Part shown: piece after piece, positions 46,963-55,888 of the stretch
Numbering within the stretch: the first letter of the stretch is position 1
Layout: each line of letters begins with the position of its first letter
Origin: Anaerococcus provencensis
Lineage (GTDB): Bacteria > Bacillota > Clostridia > Tissierellales > Peptoniphilaceae
Direction: 5' to 3'
Assembly (NCBI RefSeq): GCF_000312365.2
Contig: NZ_HG003686.1
Location: 161,555-218,930, forward strand
Length of the DNA stretch: 57,376 nt
The notes under the pieces: model-generated
Databases searched by the model: none
Told to the model about the DNA's origin: nothing
What the model saw: only the letters and a program-made list of their open reading frames with translations
Translations under genes and position numbers: made by a program

Positions 46963-47614
46963 TTACTCATGGTCCATAAGAGATAGGATAATCGAAGACT
47001 TTAAAACGACCTTGTATATGTTGTTTATCTCAGCAATATTTGCTGGAATATTTGGACTTGTAATTGGCATAATAATGGTTGTCACAGACCATAAGAGGAT
47101 TTTGGAAAACAAGGTTATTTATAGCATCTTGGATAAACTTACAAATATATTTAGGTCTATACCTTTTGTAATCTTGGTCGCTCTTATTGCACCAATTACA
47201 AAGGAAATTGTAAAAACAAGAATTGGCCCGAATGCAGCCATAGTTCCCCTAGTATTTTCTTGTGTGCCATTTTTTGCTAGACAAGTAGAACAAGCCCTAG
47301 CAAGTGTAGAACCAGGAAAGGTTGAGGCGGCAGAAGCCATGGGAGCGTCACCTTTTGAAATAATAACAAGGGTCTATCTTAGAGAAGGCCTACCATCACT
47401 TTTGCGTGCAGGATCAATTACTCTAATCTCCCTACTTGGCCTAACAGCCATGGCTGGACTTGTAGGTGGAGGCGGTATAGGAGACTTGGCCATAGCAGTC
47501 GGTTACCAACGCTACAAGGATGATGTAGTAATAGTAAGTGTTGTTTTGATACTAATAGTCGTATTTTTAATCCAGGCTATAGCAAATCATTTAATAAGGA
47601 AAACAAGTCATTAA
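46949..47614 (+). CDS. metI: Methionine ABC transporter permease
   Basis: A 221-residue MetI-type permease with about five transmembrane segments. The EAA motif EAMGASPFEIITRVYLREGL is the ATPase contact loop and TAMAGLVGGGGIGDLA is typical of MetI. GGAGGT at 46939-46944 sets ATG 46949. The gene starts inside the end of metN. Confidence 0.94.
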   Translation: MGFFDYSWSIRDRIIEDFKTTLYMLFISAIFAGIFGLVIGIIMVVTDHKRILENKVIYSILDKLTNIFRSIPFVILVALIAPITKEIVKTRIGPNAAIVPLVFSCVPFFARQVEQALASVEPGKVEAAEAMGASPFEIITRVYLREGLPSLLRAGSITLISLLGLTAMAGLVGGGGIGDLAIAVGYQRYKDDVVIVSVVLILIVVFLIQAIANHLIRKTSH

Positions 47615-47627
47615 GGAGGACTTTAAT

Positions 47628-48479
47628 ATGAAAAATTTAGGAAAATTAACTTTAGGATTGGCCCTAGTTTTAGGACTTAGCTCATGTGGATCAAATGGAG
47701 AGAACAATGAAGCAAGTTCAGGAGAAAAAGCTCCAACAGAAGTTGCTGATACTATAAAAATCGGTGTTGTAGGTGAGAAAAATGAAGTATGGGAAGAAGT
47801 TATCAAAAGATATGAAGAAGGCACAGGCAAAAAAGCTGAGCTAGTAAAGTTTTCTGACTATACCCAGCCAAATGAAGCCTTGGCTAGTGGGGATATAGAT
47901 GTAAATAGCTTCCAACACTACAAGTTCTTGGATGAATATAACGATGCCCAAGGAGAAGAAAAACTAGTAGCCATAGCTGACACTATGCTTGCCCCATTAG
48001 GTTATTATTCAAATCAAATAAAAAGCCTAGATGAGCTAGAAGATGGAGATAAGGTTGCTATACCAAATGACCCATCAAATGGACCAAGAGCTCTATTCTT
48101 ACTCCAAGCAGCAGGGCTTATCAAAGTAAATGGAAATCCTGGTGAAGCTATCACCCTAGATAATATAACAGAAAATCCAAAAAATCTTGAATTTATTGAA
48201 ATGGATGCAGCTCAAACTGCAAGAGCCTTAGATGATGTAAAAGTGGCTGCAGTTAATGACAACTATGCCCTAGACTCTGGATTAAGTCCGAATGAAGATG
48301 CAATATTTCTAGAAGACCCAGAAAATCCAGATGCTAAAATATATGTAAATGTGATAGCGGCAAGGGCAGAAGATAAGGACAATGAAGCCTACAAGGAACT
48401 TGTAAAATACTATCAAACAGATGAAACAAAGAAAGACTACGACACATATACAAATGGTGCTTGGATAGCATCCTGGTAA
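47628..48479 (+). CDS. metQ: MetQ/NlpA-family substrate-binding lipoprotein, copy 1
   Basis: A 283-residue lipoprotein with the lipobox LSSCGS near residue 20. NlpA-type blocks are TIKIGVVGEKNEVWEEVIKR, GDIDVNSFQHYKFLDEY, then GDKVAIPNDPSNGPRALFLLQ and ARALDDVKVAAVND. It captures methionine or a related amino acid for MetNI. Followed by a paralogue 21 bases later. Confidence 0.93.
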   Translation: MKNLGKLTLGLALVLGLSSCGSNGENNEASSGEKAPTEVADTIKIGVVGEKNEVWEEVIKRYEEGTGKKAELVKFSDYTQPNEALASGDIDVNSFQHYKFLDEYNDAQGEEKLVAIADTMLAPLGYYSNQIKSLDELEDGDKVAIPNDPSNGPRALFLLQAAGLIKVNGNPGEAITLDNITENPKNLEFIEMDAAQTARALDDVKVAAVNDNYALDSGLSPNEDAIFLEDPENPDAKIYVNVIAARAEDKDNEAYKELVKYYQTDETKKDYDTYTNGAWIASW

Positions 48480-48500
48480 AAAATTATAAGGAGAATAACA

Positions 48501-49388
48501 ATGAAAAACATCAGTAAAATCGGCCTAGGCCTTGCCTTAATCTTAGGACTTAGTGCTTGTGGGGCAAAAAATAACGAAAGCGCACAAACAGCAGAGCCAG
48601 AAAAGACAGAAACAACAACAGAAGCTAAAAATGAAACAGATCCATTAAAAGATAAAGATGTGATAAAACTTGGTGTGGTCGGAGAAAATAACGAAGCTTG
48701 GGAAGATGTAGCAAAAAGATACAAAGAAGGCACAGGAAAAACTATAGAAATAGTCACATTTAGCGAATATAGAGAGCCAAACGAAGCTCTTTTATCAGGA
48801 GACATTGATATAAATGCCTTTCAACACAAAAAATTCCTCCAAGACTTTAACGAAGTTAGTGGATCAGATATAGTTTCAATTGCAGATACATCAATTGCTC
48901 CACTTGGTATATACTCATCAAAAATAAAGGACCTAGCTGACCTAGAAGATGGTGCAAGAATAGCAATACCTGATGACCCAACAAATGGATCAAGATCACT
49001 ATTCCTCTTACAATCAGCAGGACTTATAGAAGTAGAAGGCGAAGATGGAGATTCCATCACTCTTAATGAAATCACATCAAATCCAAGAAACTTTGAAATA
49101 GTAGAGCTATCAGCTTCCCAAACAGCTAGATCTCTAGATGATGTGGACATAGCTTGTGTTAACTCTGGAATGGCAGTAGATGCTGGCTTCATACCAACAG
49201 AAGATGCAATTTACCTAGAAGACCACAATGAACCAGGTAAAGATATTTATGTAAATATCATAGCAACAACACAAGATAAAAAGGATAGCCCAACCCTAAA
49301 GGACTTGATTGACAATTACTATCACACGGATGAAACCAAGAAAATAGTGGATGAAACAACAAAGGGATCATCAATCCCAGTTTGGTAA
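48501..49388 (+). CDS. metQ: MetQ/NlpA-family substrate-binding lipoprotein, copy 2
   Basis: A 295-residue tandem paralogue with lipobox LSACGA and a Thr/Glu-rich linker. It shares all NlpA blocks (VIKLGVVGENNEAWEDVAKR, GDIDINAFQHKKFL, IAIPDDPTNGSRSLFLLQ). The copies differ at many positions, so the two may bind different ligands while sharing one MetNI. Confidence 0.93.
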   Translation: MKNISKIGLGLALILGLSACGAKNNESAQTAEPEKTETTTEAKNETDPLKDKDVIKLGVVGENNEAWEDVAKRYKEGTGKTIEIVTFSEYREPNEALLSGDIDINAFQHKKFLQDFNEVSGSDIVSIADTSIAPLGIYSSKIKDLADLEDGARIAIPDDPTNGSRSLFLLQSAGLIEVEGEDGDSITLNEITSNPRNFEIVELSASQTARSLDDVDIACVNSGMAVDAGFIPTEDAIYLEDHNEPGKDIYVNIIATTQDKKDSPTLKDLIDNYYHTDETKKIVDETTKGSSIPVW

Positions 49389-49447
49389 AATCTTTAAATG
49401 TTATAAAAATCACGTATAGTAATATCATCGTAAAATAAGGAGTTACT

Positions 49448-49930
49448 ATGACAGAGATTTATGACATAATTGTAAAAGATAATAATGGTGATGATATATC
49501 CCTTGAAAAATATAAAGGCAAGGTACTTTTGATAGTAAATACTGCAACAGAATGTGGATTTACTCCCCAATACGATGCCTTGCAAAATTTGTATGAAAGA
49601 TACAAAGATAGAGGCTTTGAAATATTAGACTTCCCATGCAATCAATTTGGAGGACAAGCTCCAGGAAGTGACCAAGAGATAGCTAATTTTTGCACATCAA
49701 ACTTTGGAACAACTTTTGATAGATTTGCCAAAATTGATGTAAATGGAGAAAATGAAGCAGACTTATTTAAGTTCCTAAAAAATGCTAAAGGGGGCATTTT
49801 TGGGGATAAAATTAAGTGGAATTTTACCAAATTTCTTGTAGATAAAAATGGAAATGTAGTAAATCGCTACGCTTCTCAAAAAAAGCCAGAAAATATCGCT
49901 AAAGATATAGAAAAATTATTGGAAGACTGA
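49448..49930 (+). CDS. Glutathione peroxidase family (thiol peroxidase)
   Basis: A 160-residue GPx-fold peroxidase. The catalytic Cys36 is in [12 protein letters not shown] (Cys, not selenocysteine). Gln is in CNQFGGQ and the Trp/Asn block is KWNFTKFLV. Cys near residue 91 ([10 protein letters not shown]) is the likely resolving cysteine, so it is probably reduced by thioredoxin, as usual for bacterial GPx. It removes peroxides in this anaerobe. AAGGAG precedes ATG 49448. The next gene starts 2 bases after its stop. Confidence 0.94.
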   Translation: MTEIYDIIVKDNNGDDISLEKYKGKVLLIVNTATECGFTPQYDALQNLYERYKDRGFEILDFPCNQFGGQAPGSDQEIANFCTSNFGTTFDRFAKIDVNGENEADLFKFLKNAKGGIFGDKIKWNFTKFLVDKNGNVVNRYASQKKPENIAKDIEKLLED

Positions 49931-49931
49931 T

Positions 49932-50417
49932 ATGGACAAACTAGTACAATTAGCAAAAGATTCAATCAAATACTATGAGGAAAACAAGACCTATCTAAAG
50001 GACTATGATGATGAGTTTAAGGGCAATAACAATGGGGCGATTATTGTTGTTAGCCAGGAAGATAGAATCGAAACAAGTGGTTCTATCTACCCAACTCGTT
50101 CTGATATAGGCCTTGATGTAATCTATGAATCTGTCAACGCTACTATATTTAACAATGCCATTGATTTGGTAAACTATGGCATAGATGATTTGTACATCAT
50201 GGTTTATGAAGTAGTTAAGGTCCAACAAATCCAATATATGGAAGAATTTGGTATGTACCATGGCCTTGTTGTCAAATACAACAACGAAGACACTATGGTG
50301 TTTAGAAATGACTATGAGTCTGACTATCAAATGTTTGAAGATGCCCTGGATAAGGCAAATGTAGATAGTCAAGATGTGTTCTCCCTGTATAAATTCAAGG
50401 TGGTAAAACATATCTAA
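49932..50417 (+). CDS. Protein of unknown function
   Basis: A 161-residue soluble acidic protein with no signal or membrane segment. I do not recognise it with certainty. The stretch GAIIVVSQEDRIETSGSIYP then TRSDIGLDVIYE faintly recalls the AMMECR1 fold but lacks its conserved RGCIG core. It is co-transcribed with the peroxidase (2-base gap) and ends before the ileS promoter. Confidence 0.75.
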   Translation: MDKLVQLAKDSIKYYEENKTYLKDYDDEFKGNNNGAIIVVSQEDRIETSGSIYPTRSDIGLDVIYESVNATIFNNAIDLVNYGIDDLYIMVYEVVKVQQIQYMEEFGMYHGLVVKYNNEDTMVFRNDYESDYQMFEDALDKANVDSQDVFSLYKFKVVKHI

Positions 50418-50428
50418 GGCTTTTGCCC

Positions 50429-50456
50429 TTGACAAGTAGGGTGAGATTAGTATTAT
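50429..50456 (+). promoter_or_regulatory. Promoter of the ileS leader
   Basis: TTGACA at 50429-50434 and TATTAT at 50451-50456 (16-base spacer), at the end of the preceding gene. Confidence 0.8.
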
Positions 50457-50477
50457 CTATGTAGAATATCAACGTTA

Positions 50478-50661
50478 TAGAGAACAGTAACTTATCAATA
50501 ACTTATAGAGAGGCGCTGGCTGGTGAAAAGCGCTAAGGGAAGGATAAGCGAATATCATCTTTTAGTTTGCAAGGTGAAATTATTAGCCTTGTACGAAAGC
50601 CAATCGTTAAGAGCAAAACTATCAATAAGTGGACCGTCTGTATGGACGGTTCTTTTTTTAT
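50478..50661 (+). promoter_or_regulatory. T-box-like leader of ileS (divergent T-box sequence)
   Basis: The stem I head AGAGAGGCGCTGGCTGGTGAAAAGCGC (shown across 50508-50534) is a textbook T-box distal loop pattern. GAATATCATC near 50548-50557 offers ATC as an Ile specifier. The terminator is ACCGTC-TGTAT-GGACGGT followed by TTCTTTTTTT (50634-50659). The T-box proper is degenerate: AAGTGGACCG at 50629-50638 replaces the usual AAGGTGGTACCGCG. Type assigned by stem I and gene context. Confidence 0.7.
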
Positions 50662-50674
50662 TAAGGAGGTAAAA

Positions 50675-53600
50675 ATGAGTGAATTCAAATCTCTAAATAC
50701 AAGCGATACAAAAAATCGTGAAGCAAGTATAGAAGAATATTGGAGAGAAATTGACCTATTATATCAAACTTTCAAAACACGTGAGGGTGCAGAAGAATAC
50801 ATAATCTATGATGGCCCACCAACAGCAAACGGCAAGCCAGGTATCCACCACGTTATAGCAAGAACACTAAAGGATATGACTAGCCGTTACAAGAATATGA
50901 AAGGCTACAAGGTCCTAAAAAAAGCAGGCTGGGATACCCACGGCCTGCCAGTAGAAATCGAAGTTGAGAAAAAACTAGGTTTCCACGACAAAAACGACAT
51001 CGAAGGCTATGGTATAGAAAAGTTCAACAAGCTTTGTAAAGAATCAGTATGGACCTATTCTGATATGTGGCGCGATATGTCTGATCGCATGGGATTCTTA
51101 TATGACATGGACCACCCTTATGTAACCATGGACAACGACTATATAGAAACAGAATGGTATCTATTAGATAAGGCCTTCAAAAATGGTTACATTTACGAAG
51201 GGGCAAAAGTTATGCCATACTGTCCAAGATGTGGTACAGGTCTTGCAAGCCATGAGGTAGCCCAAGGTTACCAAATGGATAAAACCATCACCCTTACAGT
51301 CAAATTTAAGAAAAAAGATACAGATAATGAATATTTCTTAGCGTGGACAACAACACCATGGACCCTACCATCTAACGTGGCCCTATCAGTAAATCCAGAC
51401 CTTGACTATGTAAAAGTCTTCGATAAAACTGACAATGCATATTATTATATGGCAAAATCCTTGTGCGAAAGCCTGATGGCAGATCATGAATACGAAGTGG
51501 TAGAAACTCTCAAGGGTTCCGATATGGAATATATGAAATATGAGCAGCTTCTTCCATATGTAGATGTCAACGAAGAAAAGGCCTTTATAGTAACCCTTGC
51601 AGACTATGTTTCTGCAGAAGATGGTACAGGTATAGTTCACTCTGCACCTGCCTTTGGTGAGGACGACTATCAAATTGGTAGAAAATATGGCCTAGACTTC
51701 GTTCAACCTGTTGATAAAGAGGGTAAGTTTACAGAAACTCCTTGGAAGGGTCAATTTATTTTTGATACCAACGAAGATATCTGGCACCACCTTGTAAACG
51801 AAGGCAAAGTCTTCAAAAAACAAACTGTAGAGCACAACTATCCACACTGCTGGAGATGCCACACACCACTTGTCTACTATGCAACACCATCTTGGTATAT
51901 AGAGATGAGCAAGTTTTCTGATAAGTTAGTTGAAAACAACAAGTCTGTAAATTGGTATCCACCAACTATAGGTGAAAAGCGTTTTGGCAATTGGATAGAA
52001 AATGTAAAAGACTGGGCAATATCTAGAAGCCGTTATTGGGGTACACCTCTAAACATATGGCGTTGTGATGATTGTGGCCATACTAGAACCGTTGGATCAA
52101 GAAAAGAACTGGCAGAGCTTGCCATAGAAGATATAGATGAGAATATAGAACTTCACAGACCATATGTGGACGAAGTTTCTATCAAGTGTGACCACTGCAA
52201 TGGAACTATGCACCGTGTACCAGATGTAATTGACGTTTGGTTTGACTCAGGAGCTATGCCATTTGCCCAATTACACTATCCATTCGAAAATAAGGAGTTA
52301 TTTGAAAATTATTATCCAGCAGACTTTATTTGTGAGGGTATAGATCAAACTCGTGGATGGTTCTACTCACTTATGGCTATATCAACTATAACAACAGGCA
52401 AGGCACCATACAAAAATGTTTTGGTAAATGACCTTGTAGTTGACAAAAACGGCCAAAAAATGTCTAAATCAAAGGGCAATACCCTAGACCCATTTGCACT
52501 ATTTGACAAGTACGGAGCAGATGCAGTGAGATTCTATTCCCTATATGTATCACCACCATGGATGCAAACAAAATTTGATGAATCTGGTTTGGTGGAAGTG
52601 AGAAACAATTTCTTTAGAACCTATGAAAATGTCTACAATTTCTTTAGCCTATATGCAAATACAGACAATCTTGGTATAGAAGATCTTAAAAATATTGGGG
52701 AAGTAAAATTAGAAAAAATTGATAAGTGGTTATACTCTAGACTAAACACACTTATCAAAGAATATAGTGAACAAATGGAAGTATTTGATTACAACAAGGT
52801 TGTTCACTTGATTTCAGACTTTGTAGTAGAAGACTTATCAAATTGGTACATTCGCCGCAATAGAAAGAGGTTCTGGATGAGTGAACTTACAGATTCCAAA
52901 AAGGCAGTCTATAAAACAACTTATGATGCCCTAATAACTATTGCAAAACTAATTGCACCAATCACACCTCACATTGCAGAAGAAGTTTATAGAAATCTAA
53001 CAGATGAAAAGACAGTTCATACTCAAATTATGCCAGAAGCAAATGATGAGCTAATAGACCATAATCTAGAAGCTGATATGGACTTAGTACGTAAAATTGT
53101 AACTCTTGGCCGTGCAAGCCGTGAGAAAGAATCTATCAAGGTTCGCCAACCACTAGCAAAAATCATAGTAGATGGTTCTTACCAAGATAGGATTTCTGAC
53201 TTAATCCCTCTAATCAAAGAAGAGCTAAATATAAAAGAAGTAGAATTTGCAAATGACCTTTCTGAATTTATGGACTTCTCACTAAAACCAGACTTCAGAG
53301 TTGTTGGTCGCATCTTCCAATCAAAGGTAAATGATTTTGCAAAATATTTGGCTAGTGTAGATGCCAAGGACTTTGTAAATCAAACAAACGAGGGCCCTGT
53401 GGAAATTGACCTTGCTGGTGATAAATACCAAGTTACAAGCGACTACCTAGATGTAAGAATTTCTGCCAAAGAAGGTTTTGATGTGGAAATGAACGGCAAT
53501 GTCTTTGTAGTTTTAGACACTGAAATCACAGAAGATCTTAAAGATGAAGGTTATGCTCGTGAGTTCATATCAAAAATCCAAAACTTGAGAAAAGATTCTG

Positions 53601-53788
53601 GCTTCGAAGTGACTGATAGGATCAATATCTCTTATGGAGCAGAAGAAGAGCTAAGCAAATCATTAGAAAAATTTGCCGATGAAATCAAGAAAGAAACCCT
53701 AGCAGATAGCCTAAGTAACAAAGACTTGTCAGCAGAGGAAATAGACCTAAATGATAAGAAGATAAAAATCGAAATAGAAAAATTATAA
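50675..53788 (+). CDS. ileS: Isoleucyl-tRNA synthetase
   Basis: A 1037-residue class I IleRS. The HIGH equivalent is in TANGKPGIHHVIART, a CP1 editing domain follows, and KMSKS is in DKNGQKMSKSKGNT. CWRCHTPLVY and the C-terminal anticodon-binding domain are present. The length fits the longer eukaryote-like IleRS type (~1030-1050) rather than the ~920-residue B. subtilis type. AAGGAGG sets ATG 50675. The in-frame TTG at 50567 lies in the leader and is rejected. Confidence 0.96.
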   Translation: MSEFKSLNTSDTKNREASIEEYWREIDLLYQTFKTREGAEEYIIYDGPPTANGKPGIHHVIARTLKDMTSRYKNMKGYKVLKKAGWDTHGLPVEIEVEKKLGFHDKNDIEGYGIEKFNKLCKESVWTYSDMWRDMSDRMGFLYDMDHPYVTMDNDYIETEWYLLDKAFKNGYIYEGAKVMPYCPRCGTGLASHEVAQGYQMDKTITLTVKFKKKDTDNEYFLAWTTTPWTLPSNVALSVNPDLDYVKVFDKTDNAYYYMAKSLCESLMADHEYEVVETLKGSDMEYMKYEQLLPYVDVNEEKAFIVTLADYVSAEDGTGIVHSAPAFGEDDYQIGRKYGLDFVQPVDKEGKFTETPWKGQFIFDTNEDIWHHLVNEGKVFKKQTVEHNYPHCWRCHTPLVYYATPSWYIEMSKFSDKLVENNKSVNWYPPTIGEKRFGNWIENVKDWAISRSRYWGTPLNIWRCDDCGHTRTVGSRKELAELAIEDIDENIELHRPYVDEVSIKCDHCNGTMHRVPDVIDVWFDSGAMPFAQLHYPFENKELFENYYPADFICEGIDQTRGWFYSLMAISTITTGKAPYKNVLVNDLVVDKNGQKMSKSKGNTLDPFALFDKYGADAVRFYSLYVSPPWMQTKFDESGLVEVRNNFFRTYENVYNFFSLYANTDNLGIEDLKNIGEVKLEKIDKWLYSRLNTLIKEYSEQMEVFDYNKVVHLISDFVVEDLSNWYIRRNRKRFWMSELTDSKKAVYKTTYDALITIAKLIAPITPHIAEEVYRNLTDEKTVHTQIMPEANDELIDHNLEADMDLVRKIVTLGRASREKESIKVRQPLAKIIVDGSYQDRISDLIPLIKEELNIKEVEFANDLSEFMDFSLKPDFRVVGRIFQSKVNDFAKYLASVDAKDFVNQTNEGPVEIDLAGDKYQVTSDYLDVRISAKEGFDVEMNGNVFVVLDTEITEDLKDEGYAREFISKIQNLRKDSGFEVTDRINISYGAEEELSKSLEKFADEIKKETLADSLSNKDLSAEEIDLNDKKIKIEIEKL

Positions 53789-53795
53789 GAATTAT

Positions 53796-53836
53796 GACTG
53801 ATGAAAATAGATTTATTTTTGTCAGTCTTTTTTTTC
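53796..53836 (+). terminator. Terminator after ileS
   Basis: GACTGA/TCAGTC stem (53796-53801 with 53822-53827), A/T pairs within, then an eight-base T run. Confidence 0.8.
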
Positions 53837-53891
53837 TTAATAATATAATTTAAGGAATATTAGCGAGCTAAAAATAAAATGCAAATACGTA

Positions 53892-53920
53892 TTGACAAAA
53901 CGTTTTCTTCGGTTTATACT
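53892..53920 (+). promoter_or_regulatory. Promoter of the dehydrogenase fusion-flavodiiron operon
   Basis: TTGACA at 53892-53897 and TATACT at 53915-53920 with an exact 17-base spacer. ACGTTTTCTTCGG in the spacer could be an operator but no inverted repeat is clear. Confidence 0.85.
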
Positions 53921-53956
53921 ATAGTAAAATAGTAGTGATAAATAAAGGAGGTCTCA

Positions 53957-55882
53957 ATGCTATTTAGAACAACAGACGAGCATGAAGCTTTACGTAAAAA
54001 AGTTAGAGCTTTTGCTGAAGAAAAAGTAAAACCAATTGCCTTTGATCTAGATCAAAACAACGAATTTCCTGATGACATTGTAAAAGAAATGGGCGAACTA
54101 GGATTTATGGGAATTCCATATCCAAAAGAATACGGTGGCCAAGGCCTTGATGCAATTTCTTATGCTATAACAGTAGAAGAATTATCAAGAGTTGACGGCG
54201 GTGTTGGTGTAATTTGTTCGGCACATACCTCACTAGGAAGCTGGCCAATATTTGCCTTTGGTACAGAAGAACAAAAACAAAAATACTTAGTTCCACTTGC
54301 TAAGGGAGAAAAACTAGGTGGATTTGGTCTTACAGAAGAAAACGCAGGTTCAGATGCAGGCGGTACAGAAACCACAGCAGAACTTGACGGAGATCATTAC
54401 ATATTAAACGGTAAAAAAATATTTATAACAAACGCTCCAAAAGCTGACACATATGTTGTATTTGCAGTAACAACACCAGGTATTGGAACACATGGTATTT
54501 CAGCTTTCATAGTAGAAAAAGAATTTGAAGGATTTACCTTCTCTGATCACTATGACAAACTAGGTATCAGATCATCTTCTACAGCAGAGCTTCACTTTGA
54601 CAATGTTAAAGTTCCAAAAGAAAACTTACTTGGCAAAGAAGGTCAAGGATTTAAGATTGCCATGGCTACACTTGACGGAGGTAGAATTGGTATAGCATCT
54701 CAAGCTCTAGGTATTGGACAAGGTGCTTATGAATCAGCTCTAGCTTATGCCAAAGAACGTGAACAATTTGGTATGCCTATAGCTCATCTACAAAGAAATA
54801 CATTTAAACTTGCTGATATGGCAACATACCTACACGGCGCTAGACTTATGATTTATCATGCAGCAGACCTTAAGACTCACCACGAAAGATATTCTGCAGA
54901 AGCTGCTATGGCAAAACAAGTTGCATCAGATCTTGCTATGCAAATAACAACTGAAGCTATCCAACTATACGGTGGTTCTGGCTTTATCAAGGGTGTTGAC
55001 GTTGAAAGATTCTTCAGAGACGCAAAAATCACTCAAATCTATGAAGGTACTAACGAAATCATGAGAGTAGTAGTTGGAGCTAGCACAGTAGGTCGTGCTC
55101 CCAGAGTCCAAGCAGTTGGAAGAAAATCTAAACAAGGTCCAATCGCAGGAGTTAGAAAGGGCGAAATCTTTGAGGGAGATCCTAAAGAAGCGGTTAAAAA
55201 TCTAGTTGCAGCCCTTAAAAAAGACGGATATGACTTCACAGTAGGAATCGATCCATGGACACCAGTAACAGAAGCTGAAAGAATAGTAGTAGCTGGTCGT
55301 GGTATTGGCGAAAAAGAAAATATGAAACTAATAGAAGATTTAGCTTACCAAGCAGGTGCAGCTATATCATCATCTAGACCAGTAGCAGAAACATTAAAAT
55401 ACGTTCCACTTGATAGATACGTAGGTATGAGTGGACAAAACTTCAAAAACAACCTCTACATCGGAGTTGGAGTATCTGGAGCAGGCCAACACTTAAAGGG
55501 AATCCGTGATGCATCTACAATAGTTGCAATCAACAACAGCAAAAACGCTCCAATCTTTGCAAACGCTGACTACGGTATAGTTGGAGACTTCAAAGAAGTG
55601 CTACCACTACTAATAGCAGAACTTGACAATGGTGAAGAAAAGAAACCAGCTCCACCAATGAAGAAAGTAAAAAGAAGCAAACCACGTAAGATGGCTCCAA
55701 AAGAAGATGTTTATGTTGACTTAGGTTCAGGTTATGAATATGACCCAGAAGTTGGCGATCCAACACAAGGTATCGAACCTGGAACACCATTTGATAAATT
55801 GCCAGATAGCTGGGTATCACCAGTATCAGGTGAAGCTAAAGAAGAATTTATCAAAGTAGAATTCCCAGAAGATAGAAAGTAG
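53957..55882 (+). CDS. Acyl-CoA dehydrogenase-EtfA-rubredoxin-like fusion; rubredoxin domain lacks all iron ligands
   Basis: A 641-residue fusion. Residues 1-385 are an acyl-CoA dehydrogenase ([22 protein letters not shown] with catalytic Glu). About 440-560 is the EtfA FAD domain ([30 protein letters not shown]). A Lys/Pro-rich linker (about 562-582) leads to residues 584-641, which follow rubredoxin closely ([20 protein letters not shown], then [17 protein letters not shown]). The four Fe-binding Cys positions are D588, S591, S621 and S624. The frame is clean, so this is substitution, not frameshift. GGAGG precedes ATG 53957. A flavodiiron gene follows after 6 bases. Paralogous to the shorter fusion at 3062. 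Confidence 0.92.
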   Translation: MLFRTTDEHEALRKKVRAFAEEKVKPIAFDLDQNNEFPDDIVKEMGELGFMGIPYPKEYGGQGLDAISYAITVEELSRVDGGVGVICSAHTSLGSWPIFAFGTEEQKQKYLVPLAKGEKLGGFGLTEENAGSDAGGTETTAELDGDHYILNGKKIFITNAPKADTYVVFAVTTPGIGTHGISAFIVEKEFEGFTFSDHYDKLGIRSSSTAELHFDNVKVPKENLLGKEGQGFKIAMATLDGGRIGIASQALGIGQGAYESALAYAKEREQFGMPIAHLQRNTFKLADMATYLHGARLMIYHAADLKTHHERYSAEAAMAKQVASDLAMQITTEAIQLYGGSGFIKGVDVERFFRDAKITQIYEGTNEIMRVVVGASTVGRAPRVQAVGRKSKQGPIAGVRKGEIFEGDPKEAVKNLVAALKKDGYDFTVGIDPWTPVTEAERIVVAGRGIGEKENMKLIEDLAYQAGAAISSSRPVAETLKYVPLDRYVGMSGQNFKNNLYIGVGVSGAGQHLKGIRDASTIVAINNSKNAPIFANADYGIVGDFKEVLPLLIAELDNGEEKKPAPPMKKVKRSKPRKMAPKEDVYVDLGSGYEYDPEVGDPTQGIEPGTPFDKLPDSWVSPVSGEAKEEFIKVEFPEDRK

Positions 55883-55888
55883 GTAAAT

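Noticed and set aside
49932..50417. Assigning the small protein to AMMECR1
   Set aside because: Only a faint local resemblance; the conserved core motif is missing.
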